Positions 58,799-64,000 of a stretch of DNA of 64,000 nucleotides are shown one piece after another. The position numbers and the translations under genes were made by a program. Position 1 is the first letter of the stretch. The number at the start of each line of letters is the position of its first letter. The notes under the pieces were generated by a model. The model was not told where the DNA came from, ran no database searches, and saw only the letters and a list, made by a program, of their open reading frames with translations. This stretch comes from Saccharopolyspora indica (GTDB lineage Bacteria; Actinomycetota; Actinomycetes; Mycobacteriales; Pseudonocardiaceae): the NCBI RefSeq assembly GCF_027853965.1, contig NZ_JAQGLB010000009.1:246266-310265 (forward strand). The letters are read 5' to 3'.

Positions 58799-59005
58799 TC
58801 AGCAGCAGCGGGAGCCCGGGCGGGCGTCCTGGCTGTCGACGTGCCGGCGCCAGAACTCCCGCTCGCCGAGCGGGGCTTCGCCGGGGTGGTTCTGGCGGTG
58901 GTGGGCGAGGTAGCGCTCGTAGGCGTTCTCGCCGACCACACCGCGCACGATCTGCCAGGCCGCGCGGACGGTGCCGCGCAGCCTGGTCAGGACCGTCGTC
59001 GTCAC
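58799..59005 (-). CDS. YbdD/YjiX family (DUF466) protein
   Basis: A 68-residue DUF466 protein: RGTVRAAWQIVRGVVGENAY, ERYLAHHRQNHPGEAPLGER, EFWRRHVDSQDARPGSRCC. YbdD/YjiX partners of CstA/BtsT pyruvate transporters are required for or modulate uptake. The ATG overlaps the cstA stop by 3 bp, so the two are one operon. Confidence 0.93.
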   Translation of the reverse strand: MTTTVLTRLRGTVRAAWQIVRGVVGENAYERYLAHHRQNHPGEAPLGEREFWRRHVDSQDARPGSRCC

Positions 59006-61191
59006 GTGCTCGCTCCGGCCTTCTCCGCTTCCAGCTCCTTCTGGACGCGGCGTTCCTCGGCCGTCGGGATCAGGCCGGACGGGGCGAACAGCTTCGACTC
59101 GACGTACGGGGCCTCGGTGCTGGGCAGCGGTTCGGTGGCCCGCAGCGCCTTGATCCAGACGCGGACCGCGTCCACCAGCACGATCACGATCAGCACCGCG
59201 AACAGGATGCTCAGCACGCCGGTGACCGTGGAGTTGACCACGACCCGCTGCATGTCCTCCACGCTGTGCGCCGTGCCCTTGCTCGTCTCACCCGCGGCCA
59301 GCGCCGCCTCGTAGGCCGCGCGCTGGGCGAAGAAGCCGATCTTCGGGTCCGTCGAGAAGATCTTCTGCCAGCTCGCCGTCAGCGTCACCGCCACGTCCCA
59401 GGCCAGCGGGATCAGCGTCACCCACGCGTACTTGGCCCGGCCCGACTTGATCAGCAGCGTGGTCGCCACCGCCAGCGCCACCGCCGCCAGCAGCTGGTTG
59501 GCGATGCCGAACAGCGGGAACAGCTGGTTGATGCCGCCCAGCGGGTCGTTCACGCCGGCCCACAGGAAGTAGCCCCAGGCGCCGACGATCACCGCGCTGG
59601 CGATCCAGTTGCCCGGCTTCCAGCTCACGTCGCCGAAGCGCTTCCAGACGTTGCCCACGGTGTCCTGCAGCATGAACCGGCCGACGCGGGTGCCGGCATC
59701 CACAGTGGTCAGGATGAACAGCGCCTCGAACATCACCGCGAAGTGGTACCAGAACGCCTTCATCGCGTCCCCGCCCAGCACCTGCGAGAACACCTCGGCC
59801 AGGCCGACGGCCAGGGTCGGTGCGCCGCCGCTGCGGCCGACGAGCGTTTCCTCCTCGACCGACGCCGCGGCCGCCGCGAGCTGCTCCGGCGTGATCTGGA
59901 AGCCGATGCCCGCCACCGCCTGCGACGCCGACTCCAGCGTGTCGCCGAGCGCCGTCGCGGGCATGTTCATCGCGAAGTACAGGCCGGGGTCGATGATGCA
60001 CGCCGCGGCCAGCGCCATGATCGCCACGAACGACTCGGTGAGCATCCCGCCGTAGCCGATGACGCGGACCTGCGACTCCTTCTCCAGCATCTTCGGCGTG
60101 GTGCCCGAGGACACCAGCGCGTGGAAGCCGGACAGCGCACCGCAGGCGATCGTGATGAACACGAACGGGAACAGCGAACCGGAGAACACCGGGCCCTGGC
60201 CGTTGAGCGCGAAGTCGGTGATCGCCTGCGTCTTCATCACCGGCAGCGCGATCAGCAGCGAGATCGCCAGCATCACCACGACGCCGACCTTCATGAACGT
60301 GCTCAGGTAGTCGCGCGGCGCCAGCAGCATCCACACCGGCAGCACCGAGGCGATGAAGCCGTAGATGATCAGCGCGAAGGTCAGCTCGTTGCCGGAGAGG
60401 GTGAAGAACCCGGCCAGCGCGGAGTCGGCCACCCAGCTGCCCGCGACGATGCTCAGCATCAGCAGCGCCACGCCGATGACCGAGGTCTCGACGATCTTGC
60501 CCGGCCGCAGGTACCGCAGGTAGAAGCCCATGAACAGGGCGATCGGGATGGTCATGCCGATGGAGAAGGTGCCCCACGGCGAACCCTTCAGCGCACCGAC
60601 CACGACCAGCGCCAGCACCGCCAGCAGGATGATCATGATGGCCAGCACCGCGATCAGCGCCGCGATGCCGCCCACCGGGCCGATCTCCTCGCGGGCCATC
60701 TGCCCGAGGCTGCGGCCGTTGCGGCGGGTGGAGAAGAACAGCACCACCATGTCCTGCACCGCACCGGCGAAGATGACGCCGACGATGATCCAGATGGTGC
60801 CCGGCAGGTAGCCCATCTGCGCGGCCAGCACCGGGCCGACCAGCGGTCCGGCCCCGGCGATCGCGGCGAAGTGGTGCCCGAACAGCACCCGGCGGTCGGT
60901 GGGCTGGAAGTCGGTGCCGTTGTTCAGCCGCTCGGCCGGAGTCGCGCGGGTGTCATCGGCCCTGAGCACCTTGTAGGTGAGGAACCGCGCGTAGAAGCGG
61001 TAGCCGATGGCGTAAGAGGCCAGGGCCGCGAAGACCAGCCAGGCCGCGGAGATCTCCTCGCCGCGGCCGAGCGCGATGACGCCCCAGGCGACCGCGCCGA
61101 CGATCGCCACCAGCACCCAGATGGCGATCTCCTTGGGAGTCATCTTGCGTTTCCGAGCTGTCCCACCGCTCGGCGCCGTGTTCGTTGACAC
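59002..61191 (-). CDS. cstA: Pyruvate/peptide transporter CstA (BtsT family)
   Basis: A 729-residue carbon-starvation protein of the CstA/BtsT family, with about 16-18 helices. Signature runs include RVLFGHHFAAIAGAGPLVGP, GYLPGTIWIIVGVIFAGAVQ, GFHALVSSGTTPKML and FEALFILTTVDAGTRVGRFM. E. coli BtsT and CstA take up pyruvate with YbdD/YjiX, whose gene follows here. GTG 61191 was chosen over ATG 61143 (16 residues shorter) because GAGGAC lies upstream. Induced by carbon limitation in other bacteria. Confidence 0.93.
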   Translation of the reverse strand: MSTNTAPSGGTARKRKMTPKEIAIWVLVAIVGAVAWGVIALGRGEEISAAWLVFAALASYAIGYRFYARFLTYKVLRADDTRATPAERLNNGTDFQPTDRRVLFGHHFAAIAGAGPLVGPVLAAQMGYLPGTIWIIVGVIFAGAVQDMVVLFFSTRRNGRSLGQMAREEIGPVGGIAALIAVLAIMIILLAVLALVVVGALKGSPWGTFSIGMTIPIALFMGFYLRYLRPGKIVETSVIGVALLMLSIVAGSWVADSALAGFFTLSGNELTFALIIYGFIASVLPVWMLLAPRDYLSTFMKVGVVVMLAISLLIALPVMKTQAITDFALNGQGPVFSGSLFPFVFITIACGALSGFHALVSSGTTPKMLEKESQVRVIGYGGMLTESFVAIMALAAACIIDPGLYFAMNMPATALGDTLESASQAVAGIGFQITPEQLAAAAASVEEETLVGRSGGAPTLAVGLAEVFSQVLGGDAMKAFWYHFAVMFEALFILTTVDAGTRVGRFMLQDTVGNVWKRFGDVSWKPGNWIASAVIVGAWGYFLWAGVNDPLGGINQLFPLFGIANQLLAAVALAVATTLLIKSGRAKYAWVTLIPLAWDVAVTLTASWQKIFSTDPKIGFFAQRAAYEAALAAGETSKGTAHSVEDMQRVVVNSTVTGVLSILFAVLIVIVLVDAVRVWIKALRATEPLPSTEAPYVESKLFAPSGLIPTAEERRVQKELEAEKAGAST

Positions 61192-61320
61192 CGTCCTCGG
61201 ACTCCATTCCTGCGGTTGCGAACTGCGCGAGACGACAGGTGCGCAGCAGAGACGAGGATCGGCGCGCAACTCCGGAATGTCCAGTCCGTGGCCGGGAAGT
61301 AACCATGATGTAAGACGCGG

Positions 61321-62145
61321 TCAGCGCAGACGGGTGGCGAGCCCGGCCAGCTCGTCGAGCTCGCGCAGGGCTTCGTCGCGGCCGAGATCGGGCAGCAGGA
61401 ACAGGACCCGGTCGATGCCCGCCGCGGCGTAGGACTCGACGACCGCCGGGTCGGGCGGCGCTGCGTACACCGACACCGGCACCCGCCAGCCCGCGCGGTC
61501 GCGCACCTGCGGCACCAGCTCGGCGAGGTTCTCCGCCGCGGCGCGCGGCAGCCAGCCGCCGCCGTACTCGGCGACCCGCGCGATCGACCGCTCGCTCTCG
61601 CCGCCGACGTAGATGGGCGGGTGCGGCGCCTGCACCGGTTTCGGCCACGAGAAGACCGCGTCGAAGTCGACGTGGGTGCCGTGGAACTCCGCTTCGTCCT
61701 GGGTCCAGATCTCGCGCATCGCCCGGATCCGCTCGTCCATCAGCGCGCCGCGGGTGGCCGGGTCGGTGCCGTGGTTGCGCATCTCCTCGCGGTTCCACCC
61801 GGTGCCCACGCCGAAGAGGAACCGGCCGCCCGAGACCAGGTCCAGGCTGGCCACCTCCTTGGCGGTGGTGATCGGATCCCGTTGCGGGACCAGGCAGATC
61901 CCGGTGCCCACCAGCAGCCGCTCGGTGACCGCCGCGGCGGCGGTCAGCGCCACGAACGGGTCCAGCATCCGGTAGCAGCTCCGCGGCAGGTCGCCGCCGA
62001 GCGGGTACGGCGTCTCCCGGCCCGCCGGGATGTGCGTGTGCTCGGCGGCGAACAGCGCGTCGAAGTCCCGCTCCTCCAGCGCGCGGCCGAGCGCGGCCGG
62101 ACCGATGCCCTCGTCGGTGATGAACGCGGCGACGCCGAACTCCAT
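61321..62145 (-). CDS. LLM-class F420-dependent oxidoreductase
   Basis: A 274-residue luciferase-like protein: MEFGVAAFITDEGIGPAALG, DFDALFAAEHTHIPAGRETP, GTGICLVPQRDPITTAKEVA, GGRFLFGVGTGWNREEMRNH. This is the TIGR03619-type F420 oxidoreductase group. GGAGGACACG precedes the ATG. Substrate unknown. Monocistronic and divergent from the ECF sigma factor gene. Confidence 0.9.
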   Translation of the reverse strand: MEFGVAAFITDEGIGPAALGRALEERDFDALFAAEHTHIPAGRETPYPLGGDLPRSCYRMLDPFVALTAAAAVTERLLVGTGICLVPQRDPITTAKEVASLDLVSGGRFLFGVGTGWNREEMRNHGTDPATRGALMDERIRAMREIWTQDEAEFHGTHVDFDAVFSWPKPVQAPHPPIYVGGESERSIARVAEYGGGWLPRAAAENLAELVPQVRDRAGWRVPVSVYAAPPDPAVVESYAAAGIDRVLFLLPDLGRDEALRELDELAGLATRLR

Positions 62146-62365
62146 CGTGTCCTCCCGGGGATCTTGGGCCGGCTGCGGTAGACGGTAGTGCGGCGCGGCG
62201 GAGCCGGCGTGATCCATCCGGGTGCGGGTACCTGCGCAAAAAGCGCCACGAGATGATCTTCGCGGACTGGATCGGTAAACTCCGCCGCCGGCTGGGTGGC
62301 ACCGATCGATAACGAGTGGAATCCGGCCGCAACCACGGAGGGGGTCTTGCGCGTCGTGCAGAGAT

Positions 62366-62914
62366 GTGACGGTGTCGATCGCATTGCCCGTGACCGCCTG
62401 GCCGGGCGACGGGCTGGCGGCCATGGATGAACTGACGAGCAAGCTCACCGACCTCTACCAGGAGCACTACAAGCAGCTGCTGCGCATCGCCGTTCTGCTG
62501 GTGGACGACCGGGCCGCCGCGGAGGACATCGTGCAGGACGCCTACGTGCGGGTGTTCGACTCGCGCACCAGGCTGCGCGACCCCGACAAGGCGCTGGCGT
62601 TCCTGCGGCAGGCGGTGCTCAACCGGGCTCGTTCGATGCTGCGGCGGCGGATGGTGGCCAAGAAGTACCAGCCCAAGCTGGCCACCGAGGACAGCCAGCC
62701 CGACGACACCGGCCGCGGCGTCGACCGCGCGGTGCTCAAGGCCGCGCTCGCGAAGCTGCCGCGAAGGCAGCGGGAAGCCGTGGTCCTGCGCTACTACGCC
62801 GACCTCAGCGAAACCCGCACCGCCGAGGTGATGGGATGCAGCCAGGGGGCGGTGAAGTCGTACTGCTCGCGGGGGATCTCGCGACTGTCCGAGCTGCTGG
62901 GGGAGCGGGTGTGA
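62366..62914 (+). CDS. SigE-family ECF sigma factor
   Basis: A sigma factor of up to 182 residues: sigma-2 LYQEHYKQLLRIAVLLVDDR, AAAEDIVQDAYVRVFDS, and sigma-4 KLPRRQREAVVLRYYADLSE, TAEVMGCSQGAVKSYCSRGI. This is the SigE-like group of actinomycetes (SACE/SigE family). The start is uncertain; the conserved core begins near ATG 62423, and GTG 62366 is the longest option. The stop overlaps the downstream membrane-protein gene (GTGA). Confidence 0.88.
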   Translation: MTVSIALPVTAWPGDGLAAMDELTSKLTDLYQEHYKQLLRIAVLLVDDRAAAEDIVQDAYVRVFDSRTRLRDPDKALAFLRQAVLNRARSMLRRRMVAKKYQPKLATEDSQPDDTGRGVDRAVLKAALAKLPRRQREAVVLRYYADLSETRTAEVMGCSQGAVKSYCSRGISRLSELLGERV

Positions 62915-63942
62915 AGGACGGCAACAGAACGTGGGACGTGGAGATGGTGCGGGCTCAGCTGCACCAGGTGGTGGACGACGTCGAGCCGAGCCCTGACGCG
63001 CTGCCCAAGCTGCTCGCGGCCTCCCGGCGGCGGACGGCGCCCCGGCGCCCGCTGCTCGCCGCGATCGGCGCGGTGGCGGTGGCGGCGGTAGCGCTGGTCG
63101 TGGCACTGGTGGTGATGCCAGGCCAGCAGCAGCCCGCTCCGGTCAGCGCGCAGCCCAACAGCTACCTGGCGACGGTCGAACCCGGTGTGATCGCCTCGTT
63201 CGACATCTTCTCCGGGCGGCAGAACGGCGTGCTCGCCGAGATTCCCGGCGCGGACCCGGAGGCGCTGACCACCGACCGGAGCCGGGTGCTGGCGGTGACC
63301 TCCACGGCGGGGGGCAGGCAGCTCGTCGAGATCGCGGCCGACGGCGCGCAGCAGGTGCTGCCGGTGCCGGCGGGCGACCTCCGGCTGCTGGCCGCGGGCG
63401 GCGGCCGGATCGCCTACCAGGACGCCGATTCCGTCGTCCTGCTGCGCGGTGGGCAGCAGCAGCGCGTCGCGCTCCCAGCCGGGACCCGGGTGGACGACCT
63501 GGCCCTGTCCGACGACGGCCGGCTGGCGCTGCTGGCGGCGGAGCCGGGCCGCGACCAGGCGTCCGTGCGGCTGCTCGCCCGCGACGCGACATCGCTGGCC
63601 GGGAGCGTCGAGGCGGTGTCCGAGGACTGCGGCCCGGTCGCGATCACCTGGTCCGGTCGCGACATCGCCGCGCTGGAGCCACCGGCCTGCGGTGGCGGGC
63701 AGGCGCGGGTGGCCACCTTCGCCGCGGACAGCGGCCGCAAGATCGGCGCCGGGGTGCCGTTCCGGACGCCGGAGCTGGCCGTCGGCGCGGTCCGGATGTC
63801 CGCCGATCCGCTGGGCAGGTTCCTGATCTCCGCCGACGACCGCGGGCAGTGGCTGGTCGACGGCTCCGCGGTGCGCCCGCTGCCCCCCGCCTGCACCGGC
63901 GACGGGATCTGCGCGACCGGCCCGGGCACCTTCTGGAGCTGA
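62911..63942 (+). CDS. Membrane-anchored regulator of the SigE-type factor
   Basis: A 343-residue protein: a cytoplasmic N-terminus of about 45 residues (VEMVRAQLHQVVDDVEPSPD), one helix (LLAAIGAVAVAAVALVVALV) and an outer beta-repeat domain resembling a propeller (GGRIAYQDADSVVLLRGGQQ; LALSDDGRLALLAAEPGRDQ). Coupled to the ECF gene by GTGA overlap, the usual place for an anti-sigma factor. It lacks a clear ZAS motif, so an anti-sigma role is inference. Confidence 0.75.
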   Translation: MKDGNRTWDVEMVRAQLHQVVDDVEPSPDALPKLLAASRRRTAPRRPLLAAIGAVAVAAVALVVALVVMPGQQQPAPVSAQPNSYLATVEPGVIASFDIFSGRQNGVLAEIPGADPEALTTDRSRVLAVTSTAGGRQLVEIAADGAQQVLPVPAGDLRLLAAGGGRIAYQDADSVVLLRGGQQQRVALPAGTRVDDLALSDDGRLALLAAEPGRDQASVRLLARDATSLAGSVEAVSEDCGPVAITWSGRDIAALEPPACGGGQARVATFAADSGRKIGAGVPFRTPELAVGAVRMSADPLGRFLISADDRGQWLVDGSAVRPLPPACTGDGICATGPGTFWS

Positions 63943-64000
63943 TCACGCTCCGCGATCCGCAACACGCCCCTGATCTGATCAATCCCCGCCCGCCCCCCCC

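Noticed and set aside
59266..61188. A 640-codon plus-strand open frame over cstA
   Set aside because: Antisense shadow; rich in His, Arg and Asp repeats with no recognisable fold.
1..64000. CRISPR array, rRNA operon, transposase or prophage genes
   Set aside because: None is visible: no regularly spaced direct repeats, no rRNA signature, no transposase or integrase motif in either strand.

Overview
The window is very GC-rich, with strongly GC-biased third positions, many GTG/TTG starts, ATGA/GTGA stop-start overlaps, F420-type oxidoreductases and ECF sigma factors. This points to a high-GC actinomycete of the Pseudonocardiales (Saccharopolyspora/Amycolatopsis type); the genus is an inference. 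The backbone phoH-ybeY-CBS/CorC-CdA-like-era-recO-uppS-(Rv2360c-like)-zur-smtB-glyS-dgt-dnaG parallels the phoH1 to dnaG stretch of Mycobacterium tuberculosis as I recall it, so the first 19.5 kb is conserved chromosomal core.

Region by region. 1-9402: ribosome/RNA maturation and cell-wall lipid genes, with two dispanin-like membrane proteins and a COG0701 permease plus TIGR03943 partner. 9511-11997: ArsR/SmtB and Zur metal regulators (minus strand), then glycyl-tRNA synthetase. 12113-19460: DUF218 protein, dGTPase, a serpin gene bracketed by perfect 62-bp inverted repeats, an ECF41 sigma factor, primase. 19522-25161: trans-aconitate methyltransferase, tRNA-Asn, then an att-flanked island. 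The island carries an OLD-family ATPase/TOPRIM nuclease and a UvrD-like helicase (a Gabija-type GajA/GajB pair) plus a cyclophilin, and ends in a perfect 46-bp duplicate of the tRNA 3' end and its terminator. 25162-30344: threonine aldolase-like enzyme, PPOX protein, a large zinc-ribbon Ski2-like helicase, a secreted Gly-rich peptide. 30729-35179: small regulatory modules (DUF2975/XRE; XRE/DUF397; zf-HC3 type) and a tandem pair of Spo0M genes. 35339-45304: secreted ceramidase, lipoprotein-like pair, DUF574 methyltransferase, an ECF factor, alpha/beta hydrolase, a CPBP protease interrupted by an in-frame stop, TetR. 45512-50733: tRNA-Met, Lrp plus a ProC-like reductase, two-component system with a divergent secreted Pro-rich protein, a small Gly-rich protein. 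50807-63942: CPBP protease, GNAT, TetR, a MerR-DsbA-deaminase-SMR-SMR detoxification cluster, F420 oxidoreductases, LysE exporter, CstA/YbdD pyruvate uptake pair, and a SigE-type ECF factor with a membrane partner. The poly-C end may be a contig edge.

The most interesting features are the Gabija-like pair on a tRNA-bounded 4.4-kb island with no integrase, and the serpin gene framed by perfect inverted repeats. Also notable are several families of intergenic palindromes and a recurrent layout in which a -10-like hexamer sits 6-8 nt before the start codon (likely leaderless transcripts) at about eleven genes.
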